Shown here: positions 51,973-62,777 of the stretch, piece by piece
Position numbering within the stretch: position 1 is the stretch's first letter
How the letters are laid out: each line of letters begins with the position of its first letter
Assembly: GCF_014217565.1 (NCBI RefSeq)
Contig: NZ_CP043661.1
Span: 1,736,001-1,800,000, forward strand
Source of the DNA: Kribbella qitaiheensis
GTDB taxonomy: Bacteria > Actinomycetota > Actinomycetes > Propionibacteriales > Kribbellaceae
Reading direction: 5' to 3'
Length of the DNA: 64,000 bases
Notes under the pieces: generated by a model
What the model was told of the DNA's origin: nothing
Database searches by the model: none
The model's input: only the letters and a program-made list of their open reading frames with translations
Translations under genes and position numbers: made by a program

Positions 51973-52416
51973 TCAGCGCAGGGTGAAGTCGGCGAAGTCG
52001 AACCCGGGCGAGACGATGCAGGAGACCAGCACCGGCTGGTCTCCTGCCGGCCTCGCCGCCTGCCACGCACCCGCCGGTACGACGACCTGCGGCTGCTGCC
52101 CGCCTTTCACATCCGGCCCCAGCGTGACCGGCTCGGCCTCACCTGGCTCATCACCGGTTCCCCCGAGATCGAGCGTCAACGGCCCACCCGAGTGCCACAA
52201 CCAGATCTCGGCCGACCGCACCCGATGCCACCGCGACTCCTCCCCCGGCGCGAGCATGAAGTAGATCGCCGTAGCACTGGCCCGCTCCCCGCCGTACCCC
52301 GCAGGCTCGAACGCCACCTCCGACCGCCACGTCTCCCGAAACCACCCACCCTCGGGATGCGCCACCAGCCCGAGCACCTCAGCCAACTCCGGCCGCTCCA
52401 CCTCATCAGTAGCCAT
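51973..52416 (-). CDS. Cupin DUF985 family protein
   Basis: A 147-residue RmlC-like cupin of the DUF985 family. Visible features are LGLVAHPEGGWFRETWRS, ASATAIYFMLAPGEESRWHRV with the metal/ligand His, and EIWLWHSGGPLTLDLGG. The C-terminal PVLVSCIVSPGFDFADFTL is typical of the family. Function unknown; a sugar- or metal-binding role is possible. It converges with the LLM gene at 16 bp. Confidence 0.85.
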   Translation of the reverse strand: MATDEVERPELAEVLGLVAHPEGGWFRETWRSEVAFEPAGYGGERASATAIYFMLAPGEESRWHRVRSAEIWLWHSGGPLTLDLGGTGDEPGEAEPVTLGPDVKGGQQPQVVVPAGAWQAARPAGDQPVLVSCIVSPGFDFADFTLR

Positions 52417-52479
52417 ACCCGAACGCTACCGACACGCCCCCACGCATCTCGTCCTCGACGGACACCCGGTAGTACGCCC

Positions 52480-53931
52480 CTACTCCGGGACCTGGAACCC
52501 GCCGATCCTCTGCTCGAGCAGTTCGGCCAGCCGCAGCGGGGTGCGGTCCTCGAACATCGGACCGATGAGCTGCACTCCCACCGGCAGGCCCTCGGGGGAC
52601 CTGCCCGCCGGTACGGCGGTGGCGGGCAGGCCGGGCATGGTCGCCAGACCGGCCCAGACGAGCTGGTCGAAGTACGGGTACTCGACGCCGTCGATGTCGA
52701 TCCGGCGTTCCAGCAGATTCGGGTGGTGGTCGTGCGGGAACGCGGGAGTCGGCGTGATCGGACACACCACGGCATCGAACTCGGCGAAAAGCTGGCGCCA
52801 GCCGTGGCGGTGGAGTTCGCGACGGTTGTTCGCCTCGATCCAGTCGAGGTGGCTGAACACCATGCCGCGCAGCCGCGCCGCATCGAGACTCTGGTCGTCC
52901 GGGCTCAGTCCGGCGACGCTGGCCCGCAGCTGCTCGTGCGCTTCGACGGGAAAACGTGCAACGGTGCCCGAAACCAGCAACTGCATGTAGAGCGTCGCGG
53001 CTTCGATCAGATCGGGCAGCAACCGACTGTGCCGTTCGACGCGGGCGCCGCCGGCGACGAGCGCGTCGGCCACTCGGTTCACGCCCGCCCGCACAGCGGA
53101 CCCGGTCGGAATGAGCGGATGCTCGTCGAGGACCAAGACCCGGAAGCCGGACAGCCGCTCGTGACGCGCGGGCGGCAGCGTCACGTCGTGCGCGACGCCG
53201 AGCGTCAGCGGGTCCGGCCCGGCCATGACGTCGAGCAGCAGCGTGAGGTCGCGGGCGGTGCGCGCCATCGGCCCGACGACAGCGAGGTCGAGATCGACCG
53301 GCAATGCCGGCGCGGGCGGCGGGACCATTCCGCGGTTCGCCGCCAGCCCGAGCGTCGGCTTGTGCGCGTAGACACCGCAGAAATGCGCGGGCGTGCGCAA
53401 CGAACCGCCGATGTCGGAGCCGATGGACAGCGCGCCGAATCCGGACGCAAGGGCCGCCGCTGATCCGCCGGAGGATCCACCCGGGGTGCGATCGTGATCC
53501 CACGGGTTGTTGGTGGTGCCGTAGATCTCGTTGAAGCTCTGCAAATCTTGCAGCCCCAACGGCACATTGGTCTTACCGAGCACCACCGCGCCGGCGGCCT
53601 TCAATCGCGCCACCGCTACCGCGTCCTCGGCCGGCACATAGTTCGCGTAGTGCGGCATGCCCCAGGTCGTGGGCAGCCCGGCCATGTTGTAGGACTCTTT
53701 GACCGTCACCGGAATACCGAGCAGCGGCCCGTCCTCGCCGCGGGCGCGCGCCTGGTCGGCACGGCGCGCGCCGTGCCGCGCATGGTCGAAGTCCGGCACA
53801 CAGATTGCGTTGATCACCTTGTCGTCGCGCTCGATCCGGGCGATCGCCTCGTCGGTCAGTTCCACCGAGGTCACCTCGCCGGCACGCAACGCGGTAGCGA
53901 TTTCTTCGGCCGATCGAAAAATGTATTCCAT
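52480..53931 (-). CDS. Amidase-signature family amidase
   Basis: A 483-residue amidase. The Ser-cisSer-Lys triad is recognisable: Lys in IPVTVKESYNMAGLPTTWG (~residue 83), cis-Ser in PGGSSGGSAAALASGFGA (~155), and nucleophile Ser in SIGSDIGGSLRTPAHFCGV (~178). It hydrolyses an amide in an unknown substrate. ATG at 53931 is chosen because the conserved EYIFRSAEEIATAL starts there. Two imperfect 23-bp direct repeats lie upstream. Confidence 0.9.
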   Translation of the reverse strand: MEYIFRSAEEIATALRAGEVTSVELTDEAIARIERDDKVINAICVPDFDHARHGARRADQARARGEDGPLLGIPVTVKESYNMAGLPTTWGMPHYANYVPAEDAVAVARLKAAGAVVLGKTNVPLGLQDLQSFNEIYGTTNNPWDHDRTPGGSSGGSAAALASGFGALSIGSDIGGSLRTPAHFCGVYAHKPTLGLAANRGMVPPPAPALPVDLDLAVVGPMARTARDLTLLLDVMAGPDPLTLGVAHDVTLPPARHERLSGFRVLVLDEHPLIPTGSAVRAGVNRVADALVAGGARVERHSRLLPDLIEAATLYMQLLVSGTVARFPVEAHEQLRASVAGLSPDDQSLDAARLRGMVFSHLDWIEANNRRELHRHGWRQLFAEFDAVVCPITPTPAFPHDHHPNLLERRIDIDGVEYPYFDQLVWAGLATMPGLPATAVPAGRSPEGLPVGVQLIGPMFEDRTPLRLAELLEQRIGGFQVPE

Positions 53932-53961
53932 GAATCGACGCTATCGACCTGCCACAGCAGC

Positions 53962-54061
53962 CACGAAATGCTGCTTCACGCAACGGGAAAGCCGAATAGG
54001 CACAGTGTCAGCAGTGGGCCAACTCCATTGACATAGGCCATGAAATGACGCTTCGCGCAAC
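53962..54061. promoter_or_regulatory. Two imperfect 23-bp direct repeats in the amidase / HIT-like divergent promoter region
   Basis: cacgaaatgctgcttcacgc (53962) and catgaaatgacgcttcgcgc (54039), each followed by aac, match at 19 of 23 positions and lie 77 bp apart, within the 186-bp gap between divergent genes. Paired direct repeats there suggest a regulator binding site; this is inferred. Confidence 0.45.
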
Positions 54062-54117
54062 TGCAGGTCAGTGCAATGTAGTGGCGTAGCCGGGGCGGAC
54101 TGGGCAGAGTTCGGGGT

Positions 54118-54729
54118 ATGAGTGATGTTGAGTTGCCGTCCGACTACCACCGCAGGCTTCCGTATGGGGAGCGGGTGGCGGTGGAACCCCTGCTGGAGGA
54201 TCCGTTCTTTCCGTTCGAGGGTGAGATCCAGGTGGCGCCGCTGGCCGAGCCGGTGGTGCCTGAGCCGCCTCGGGTCGGTGAAGCCGGCGGAAAGCCCTGT
54301 ATGACCTGCGCCGATCCCGAGCACAGTGCGATGTGGGGCGACGAGCAGTGGGTGCTCAAGGGCGGGTTCCAGACCGGGCTGCAGATGGTGGCGTTGCTGG
54401 TGCCGCGGGAGCATTACCGGCTCGACAATCTGCCGCCTGAGCTGACGGCGACGCTCGGTCCGATGATTCAGCGCGTGGCCGGGGCGATCCGCCGGATCGA
54501 AGGGGTCGGCCGGACCCACTTCAACCGCTGGGGCGACGGCAGCGAGCACTTCCACATCTGGTTCCTCGCCCGCCCGCTCGGCATGATGCAGCTCCGCGGC
54601 GCGATGATCGCCGCCTGGGACGACATCCTCCCCGCGATGCCCGACGCGGAAGCCCGGTCCAACGCTCGCACCGTCGCCTACGCCTTGGCCGAGATCTCCG
54701 GAACCCCACTGGGCATCGCCGCCGGCTGA
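54118..54729 (+). CDS. HIT-like (histidine triad) family protein, hypothetical
   Basis: A 203-residue protein. The C-terminal half has an HIT-like outline: VGRTHFNRWGDGSEHFHIWFLARP, in which the H-x-H pair (HFH) and preceding N/W-rich strand resemble the histidine-triad hydrolases. A CMTC pair (GKPCMTCADPEH) could bind zinc. The expected third His-phi-His spacing is not clear, so the HIT assignment is tentative. ATG at 54118. Divergent from the amidase and followed by a VOC gene in the same direction. Confidence 0.65.
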   Translation: MSDVELPSDYHRRLPYGERVAVEPLLEDPFFPFEGEIQVAPLAEPVVPEPPRVGEAGGKPCMTCADPEHSAMWGDEQWVLKGGFQTGLQMVALLVPREHYRLDNLPPELTATLGPMIQRVAGAIRRIEGVGRTHFNRWGDGSEHFHIWFLARPLGMMQLRGAMIAAWDDILPAMPDAEARSNARTVAYALAEISGTPLGIAAG

Positions 54730-54777
54730 CTCCCGCCGCACCGTCTCCGAGGCCAACGCGGGTCTATCGTCGGCAGG

Positions 54778-55128
54778 GTGATCAATGGCGCGCACGTCAT
54801 CATCTACAGCCAGGACGCCGAGGCCGACCGGGCCTTCCTCAAGGACGTGCTCGGGTATCGGCACGTCGACGCCGGCCACGGCTGGCTGATCTTCAAGCTG
54901 CCGCCGGCCGAGGTCGCCGTCCACCCGACCGGCGACGCGGAGTCGCACGAGTTGTTCCTGATGTGCGACGACCTCGAGCAGACGGTCGCGGAGCTGACCG
55001 CGAGCGGTGTCGAGTTCGTTCGTCCGGTCGAGGACCAGCGCTGGGGCATCCTGACCTCGATCCGCCTCCCCGGCGGCGGCGAACTCGGCCTCTACCAGCC
55101 GCGCCACCCACCGGCGTACGACCTCTGA
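54778..55128 (+). CDS. VOC-superfamily (glyoxalase/extradiol dioxygenase fold) protein
   Basis: A 116-residue vicinal-oxygen-chelate protein. INGAHVIIYSQDAEADRAFLKDVL is the first beta-alpha-beta module, with GHGWLIFKLPPAEVAVHP and the second module HELFLMCDDLEQTVAELTASGVEF. The metal-binding residues of active glyoxalases are only partly matched. Often linked to antibiotic resistance or isomerase roles; not determined. GTG at 54778. Confidence 0.82.
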   Translation: MINGAHVIIYSQDAEADRAFLKDVLGYRHVDAGHGWLIFKLPPAEVAVHPTGDAESHELFLMCDDLEQTVAELTASGVEFVRPVEDQRWGILTSIRLPGGGELGLYQPRHPPAYDL

Positions 55129-55156
55129 CCCACCAACCTTCGCCGAGCTCTGACCA

Positions 55157-55240
55157 CCAGGCCTTCGAGCTCTGGCCAACCTCCGACTGCCAGGCCTTCG
55201 AGCTCTGGCCAACCTCCGGCTGCCAGGCCTTCGAGCTCTG
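55157..55240. repeat. Tandem 33-bp repeat (ccaggccttcgagctctg core)
   Basis: The core starts at 55157, 55190 and 55223, three units of 33 bp, downstream of the VOC gene and upstream of the GH92 gene. Units differ by one or two bases. A related GAGCTCTG occurs once more just before. Confidence 0.9.
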
Positions 55241-55426
55241 ACCGTCGGCGCCGCGACTGCGGCCGGTCCCTCTGTGGTCAGCAGTAGTTGCGGAACGTGC
55301 AGGAACCCTTGACGCGCCGTGACGGCGTCGGCTATTTATTGCTGACAACGATGTCACGCCGCCCGTGACCCCGTCACTGCGCTTTGCGTAGCGACGTTGT
55401 CTCGACGTCGAAGGTGGGGAACCCCC

Positions 55427-58400
55427 GTGAAGAACCGCAGCAGCCGCCGTGCGACCGCAGTACTCGCCGGATCGGTGATCTCAGCCCTTGCCCTGGCCGC
55501 CACCGCGCAAGCCGGCCCCGGCCCGGCACCACCCGGCGCAGCTCCAGGTCAGCATCAACCAACGACAGCGACACCTCTGGATCCGACCCTGCGCAACCTC
55601 AAGGCGCCTGATTCCGCCGGGCAGAGCAGTATCACCACCAGCTCCGCCGATCCGACCGAGCAGGTCGACCCGCTGATCGGGACGACCAACGCCGGCAACG
55701 TCTTCCCGGGCGCGGTCACCCCGTTCGGGATGTTCTCGTTCAGCCCCGAGACCAGCCGCGGCAACGCCTACCGCACGGCCGCGCCCGGCGGCTACCTGTA
55801 CTCCGCCCCGAAGATCCGCGGCTTCAGCCTGACCCACATGTCGGGCACGGGCTGTGCCGGCGGCTCGGGCGACATCCCCATCCTCCCGTACGCCGGTGAC
55901 GTCACCTCGTCGCCGCAGGCGGACGCCAAGGACGAGGTCTACGCGAGCACGTTCTCGCACGCGAACGAGATCGCCAAGCCCGGGTACTACAAGGTCGGCC
56001 TCGACTCCGGTGCCTCCGCCGAACTCGCCGCGACCACCAGGACCGGCTCGGCCAAGTTCACCTTCCCGCAGGACAAGCCGGCGACGGTCATGTTCCGTAC
56101 GTCGAACTCCGAGGTCGGCTCCAGCGACGCGCAGGTGTCGATCGACCCGGCCAGGCAGACTGTCACCGGCTCCGTGACGAGCGGCAACTTCTGCGGGTAC
56201 CTCGCGTCGGTCGGCCAGCGGAGCTACTACACGCTGCACTTCGTCGCCGAGTTCGACCAGCCGTTCGCGAAGACCGGCACCTGGCAGGACACCACCGTCA
56301 CTCCCGGATCAACCAGCGCACACGGCGGTACGACGTACGGGACCGACGGGTGGATGCCTGCGAACAAGGGCTCCGGCGGGTACGTCGGGTTCGACGCCAA
56401 GACGGTCAACATGCGCATCGGCATCTCGTATGTCAGCGAGGCCAACGCTGCTGCCAACCTGAAGGCCGAGAACCCACGTGGCACCTCACTGGACAAGACA
56501 GCGTCACGTGCGAAGCAGGCCTGGCGTGATCAGCTCAACAGCATCGAGATCGGCGGTGGCACGGCCGACCGGCGCACCACCTTCTACACCGCGCTCTACC
56601 ACGCGCTGCTGCACCCGAACGTGTTCAGCGACGTCAACGGCCAGTACTGGGGCTTCGACCAGAAGCCACACCGCGTGCAGCACGGACAGACTGCGCAGTA
56701 CGCGACCTTCTCGGGCTGGGACGTCTACAGGTCGCAGCTGCAACTCCTGACCCTGCTGGAACCACGCAAGGCCGGTGACATCGCGCAGTCGTTGCTCAAC
56801 CAAGCCCAGCAGAACAACGGCATCTGGGACCGTTGGACGCACGCCTCCGGCAGTACTGCGGTCATGACAGGCGACCCGTCCGCCCCTGCCGTTGCAGGTA
56901 TCTACGCCTTCGGCGGTACGAACTTCGACGCCCGTACTGCGCTGAAGTCGTTGGTCAAAGCCGCCACTGTCCCGACCGAGAAGGACCTCAGCTCGGCAGG
57001 CAAGCCGGTGATGTCGATCGGCCAGCGCCCGTCGCTCGACAAGTACCTGGCGCTGCACTACCTCCCCACCAAGTCAAACGCCTGGGGCGGTGCCGTCGAG
57101 ACGCTGGAGGACACCACTGACGACTTCGCGCTCGCTCAACTCGCTGCGCGGGTCGGGGACAAGTCGACGTACGACCAGTTCCTCAGGCGGTCGCAGTACT
57201 GGCAGAACGTGTTCAACCCCGAGAACGGCGGCTACATCCAGAACCGCGACGACAACGGCGCCTGGCCCGGGTTCGACCCGGCGACCGGCGACGGCTTCGC
57301 GGAGGGCAGCAGCGCGCAGTACACGTGGATGATTCCACACAACCGCGCCGGGCTGTTCGATGCGATGGGCGGTACCGCGAAGGCGGCCGATCGGCTGGAC
57401 GCGTTCTTCAAGGATGCCGACGGCAACTGGGCACTGACGGGTTCCGGCGACCTGCACGCCGAGATGGACAACGAGCCGTCCATCAACACGCCCTGGATCT
57501 ACAACTACGTCGGGCAGCCGTACAAGACGCAGGAGACGCTGCGGCAGGCGATGACCCAGCTGTGGAACACCACGACCGGTGGCATCCCTGGCAATGACGA
57601 CCTGGGCGCCATGTCGTCCTGGTTCGTGTGGACCGCGCTTGGGCTCTACCCGGACGTACCTAGTCGTGCGGACCTGCAGGTAGGTGCGCCCCTGTTTCCG
57701 AGCGCAGTGATCCACCGCGACAAGGGCCGCACGATCCGGATCAACGCTGCGGGCGCCCCGGCGACGTACGTCCAATCGCTGAAGGTGGACGGACGTAGTA
57801 CGAGCAAGGCATGGCTGTCCGAGTCGTTCGCCAACCGGGGCGGCACGCTCGACTTCAAGCTCGGCACTACGGCCAACACGGCTTGGGGCGCCGCTGCTGC
57901 CGATGCACCGCCCTCCTGGCGGACTGGTGAGATCCCGTTCCAGACCGCTACCGACAAAAGCCGAGTAGTCGTTGCCCCCGGCACCACTAGCGAACCGGTC
58001 ACGATCAAGGCGCACCGGTTGAGTGGGGACGCCAGTACCGTGCAGTACTCGGTCACAACCCCCGCCGGCCTTACTGCGTCTCCTGCAAGTGGTTCCTTCA
58101 CAGTGGATCAGGCCAGTGGCGTCGGTGGAGCTCCAGTACGAATCAGTGCGGCTGCTGGTACTCCGGACGGCCGCTACCAGGTGACCGTTGCACTTAAGGC
58201 AGGAGACGGTACTGCGCTCCCCCGGCTCGGGTTCACGGTCGTTGTCGGCCTGCCGAACACCTTCTCCGTACTACGCGAAGGTGTAGCCGCTTCTGATGAC
58301 GCTGGCGATCACAACGAGGCGGACTACGACGGTGGTGGAGTCAGCTACTCGCGGCAGGCTCTTACAGCCGCAGGACTCGCGCCGGGCGGCACTGTCACCA

Positions 58401-58822
58401 AGGACGGCCTCACACTCACCTGGCCGGACGTACCGGTCGGTGATCCCGACAACGTGCCGGCCGACGGGCAACTGCTCAACCTGGACCTCCCTGCCGGCGC
58501 CACCAAGCTGTCGTTCGTCGGCAGCGCGGTGAACGGCAACCAGCAGACGACAGCCACGTTGATGTACTCCGACGGGAGCACCGCCCCGATCGACCTGTCC
58601 TTCAGCGACTGGACCTTGGGTGGCGGCGGCGACACCGTCCACTACGGCAACCTGGTCCTCGCGACCACGCCGTACCGGAATGAAGCAGGTGGCGGCCGCG
58701 ACAACGTAGCCACCAACATCTTCGCCACAGCACCAGTGACCTTCCCGGCGGGCAAGGCGCCGGTTAGCGTGACGCTGCCGAAGAACCGCGACCTGCGGAT
58801 CTTCACGCTGGCCACCGGCTGA
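55427..58822 (+). CDS. Secreted GH92 family glycosyl hydrolase (alpha-mannosidase), multidomain
   Basis: A 1131-residue exported enzyme. Signal peptide residues 1–~30 (SRRATAVLAGSVISALALAAT). Residues ~80–330 are the GH92 N-terminal beta-domain (VDPLIGTTNAGNVFPGAVTPFGMFSFSPE). Residues ~355–790 are the (alpha/alpha)6 catalytic domain with TTFYTALYHALLHPNVFSDVNGQYW, NDDLGAMSSWFVWTALGLYPDVP and ENGGYIQNRDDNG. A NEW3-like beta domain (~850–930) and a C-terminal CBM-like domain (~960–1131) follow. GH92 enzymes are Ca2+-dependent exo-alpha-mannosidases. GTG at 55427 follows AAGGTGGGG. Confidence 0.9.
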   Translation: MKNRSSRRATAVLAGSVISALALAATAQAGPGPAPPGAAPGQHQPTTATPLDPTLRNLKAPDSAGQSSITTSSADPTEQVDPLIGTTNAGNVFPGAVTPFGMFSFSPETSRGNAYRTAAPGGYLYSAPKIRGFSLTHMSGTGCAGGSGDIPILPYAGDVTSSPQADAKDEVYASTFSHANEIAKPGYYKVGLDSGASAELAATTRTGSAKFTFPQDKPATVMFRTSNSEVGSSDAQVSIDPARQTVTGSVTSGNFCGYLASVGQRSYYTLHFVAEFDQPFAKTGTWQDTTVTPGSTSAHGGTTYGTDGWMPANKGSGGYVGFDAKTVNMRIGISYVSEANAAANLKAENPRGTSLDKTASRAKQAWRDQLNSIEIGGGTADRRTTFYTALYHALLHPNVFSDVNGQYWGFDQKPHRVQHGQTAQYATFSGWDVYRSQLQLLTLLEPRKAGDIAQSLLNQAQQNNGIWDRWTHASGSTAVMTGDPSAPAVAGIYAFGGTNFDARTALKSLVKAATVPTEKDLSSAGKPVMSIGQRPSLDKYLALHYLPTKSNAWGGAVETLEDTTDDFALAQLAARVGDKSTYDQFLRRSQYWQNVFNPENGGYIQNRDDNGAWPGFDPATGDGFAEGSSAQYTWMIPHNRAGLFDAMGGTAKAADRLDAFFKDADGNWALTGSGDLHAEMDNEPSINTPWIYNYVGQPYKTQETLRQAMTQLWNTTTGGIPGNDDLGAMSSWFVWTALGLYPDVPSRADLQVGAPLFPSAVIHRDKGRTIRINAAGAPATYVQSLKVDGRSTSKAWLSESFANRGGTLDFKLGTTANTAWGAAAADAPPSWRTGEIPFQTATDKSRVVVAPGTTSEPVTIKAHRLSGDASTVQYSVTTPAGLTASPASGSFTVDQASGVGGAPVRISAAAGTPDGRYQVTVALKAGDGTALPRLGFTVVVGLPNTFSVLREGVAASDDAGDHNEADYDGGGVSYSRQALTAAGLAPGGTVTKDGLTLTWPDVPVGDPDNVPADGQLLNLDLPAGATKLSFVGSAVNGNQQTTATLMYSDGSTAPIDLSFSDWTLGGGGDTVHYGNLVLATTPYRNEAGGGRDNVATNIFATAPVTFPAGKAPVSVTLPKNRDLRIFTLATG

Positions 58823-58858
58823 TCCCGACCGCCCAGGGCACATAGAGGAGATACATCG

Positions 58859-59656
58859 ATGAGAGCCACGAGTGTCATCGCGTGTACCGCGTTGACCATC
58901 GCAGGACTGCTGACCACGACCGGTACGGCGCTGGCAGCGACCCAGCCGGCACCTGCTCTGTTGACAGTGCCGCAGTCGACCCCGCAGCTCGCAGAGACGG
59001 GTCAACTACTGAACCCGGCGACCGGAACTACCAACGGCCCTTGCAAGTACACGGCCACACCCGACGACCCGTCGCCGCGCCCTGTCTCCTTGCCGCCGGA
59101 CCCTGCGAAGACTCCGAACAAGGGCATCGTCAAGCTCCTGCTCGCCACCAACCAGGGCCCGATGCTGCTGTCGCTGGACCGCGCCAAGGCACCTTGCACA
59201 GTGCAAAGTTTCCTGCACCTGGCTCGCAGTCGCTTCTACGACTTCACCACCTGCCACCGCCTGACCCTGTACTCCACCCTCAAGGTCCTCCAGTGCGGTG
59301 ACCCCACGGCCACCGGAGAACGCGGCCCCGGCTACTCCTACAAGGACGAGCTCCCCACGGACCTTCCGAACTGGCCGACAGACCCCACCGGCACTAGCAA
59401 GGTCTACGCCCGAGGCACCCTGGCCATGGCCAACGCAGGCCCCAACACCAACGGCAGCCAGTTCTTCCTGGTCTTCGCCGACTCCCGCCTCCGCCCCGAC
59501 TACACAGTCTTCGGCACCATCGACCGCCTGGGCCTCAAGGCCCTGGACCGAGTAGCCGCAGCAGGCGTACAACCCACCCCCGAAGACCCGGCCCCGGTCG
59601 ACGGCACCCCCAACCGCACCACCAAGATCCTGATCGCCCGCCAGTTCACCTTCTGA
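58859..59656 (+). CDS. Secreted cyclophilin-type peptidyl-prolyl isomerase
   Basis: A 265-residue exported protein: signal peptide residues 1–27, a ~45-residue linker, then a cyclophilin domain (LLLATNQGPMLLSLDRAKAPCTVQSFLHLARSRFYD, GTLAMANAGPNTNGSQFFLVF, TVFGTIDRLGLKALDRV). The catalytic R/F/Q/H set is only partly matched: the usual FHR arginine reads CHRLTLY. Three or four cysteines could form disulfides outside the cell. It follows the GH92 gene by 36 bp on the same strand and a strong terminator ends the pair. Confidence 0.87.
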   Translation: MRATSVIACTALTIAGLLTTTGTALAATQPAPALLTVPQSTPQLAETGQLLNPATGTTNGPCKYTATPDDPSPRPVSLPPDPAKTPNKGIVKLLLATNQGPMLLSLDRAKAPCTVQSFLHLARSRFYDFTTCHRLTLYSTLKVLQCGDPTATGERGPGYSYKDELPTDLPNWPTDPTGTSKVYARGTLAMANAGPNTNGSQFFLVFADSRLRPDYTVFGTIDRLGLKALDRVAAAGVQPTPEDPAPVDGTPNRTTKILIARQFTF

Positions 59657-59662
59657 CAACAA

Positions 59663-59700
59663 ACCGATGGTGCCCTCAGTCTCTTGAGGGGACCATCGGT
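59663..59700 (+). terminator. Strong hairpin terminator of the GH92–cyclophilin operon
   Basis: ACCGATGGT and GCCCTCA pair with TGAGGGG and ACCATCGGT across a 6-base loop, beginning 6 bp after the cyclophilin stop. The stem is long and GC-rich. Confidence 0.85.
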
Positions 59701-59734
59701 GTGTTCAGGCACCGCAAGACTTGGAGGCAATCGG

Positions 59735-60132
59735 ATGGGTGTGAAGGAACTTCGGCTGGTGGTCACGGCACCGGACTACGACGAGGCGGTGGCGTTCTAC
59801 CGCGACGTACTCGGCCTCACGGAACGCGAGTCGTACTCGTCCGAGGACGGCCGCGTGATGATCCTGGAGGCGGGCCGGGCCACCCTGGAGATCGCCGACC
59901 CGAACCAAGCAGACTTCATCGACCGGGTCGAAGTCGGCCAACGCGTCGCAGGCAAGTTCCGCGTCGCACTGGAAGTCGACGACTCCGCCGCCACCACAGC
60001 CCAACTCGCCAAGGGCCGGCGCCACCGTCATCGCCGAACCCACCCGAAACCCCGTGGAACTCCCTCAACGCCCGCCTAGAAACCCCCGGCGGCATCCAGC
60101 TGACCCTCTTCACCGAACTCGCCGACGAATAA
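59735..60132 (+). pseudogene. VOC-superfamily protein with two +1 frameshifts
   Basis: ATG at 59735 opens GVKELRLVVTAPDYDEAVAF YRD-type text typical of VOC proteins, ending in frame at VDDSAATTAQLAK. One extra G in GGGCC (60013–60015) and a second extra base near 60047–60053 must be removed to obtain AGATVIAEPTRTPWNSLNARL and ETPGGIQLTLFTELADE with a stop at 60132. The repaired protein is ~131 residues, the family norm. As given, the frame ends near 60079 after a nonsense tail. Confidence 0.75.
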
Positions 60133-60228
60133 CCCCACGAAGCCGCGCCCCTAGTAGTTCGTGATGTCCGGCCTCGATCCTGGCGCCGGAGCAATCTCGG
60201 GTGCCCGGAGCCAGCCAGAAATGGGGAC

Positions 60229-60294
60229 CTTGAACACCAAATCGGGACGGTGAACAGGTCATTTCATGTCCGCAGTCCCGGTTTGGTGTTCAAG
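60229..60294. repeat. Intergenic palindromic element (copy 2), 20-bp arms
   Basis: CTTGAACACCAAATCGGGAC (60229) and GTCCCGGTTTGGTGTTCAAG (60275) are inverted copies matching at 19 of 20 positions. It lies between a VOC pseudogene and the convergent NUDIX gene. The flanking GGGGACCTTGAACA and a loop TGAACAGGTCATTTC also occur, the loop in inverted form, in the element at 19.4 kb. Confidence 0.85.
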
Positions 60295-60324
60295 CCCCCA
60301 ACTTCTAGCCGACCGCGGGCGGGG

Positions 60325-62777
<2,453 letters not shown>

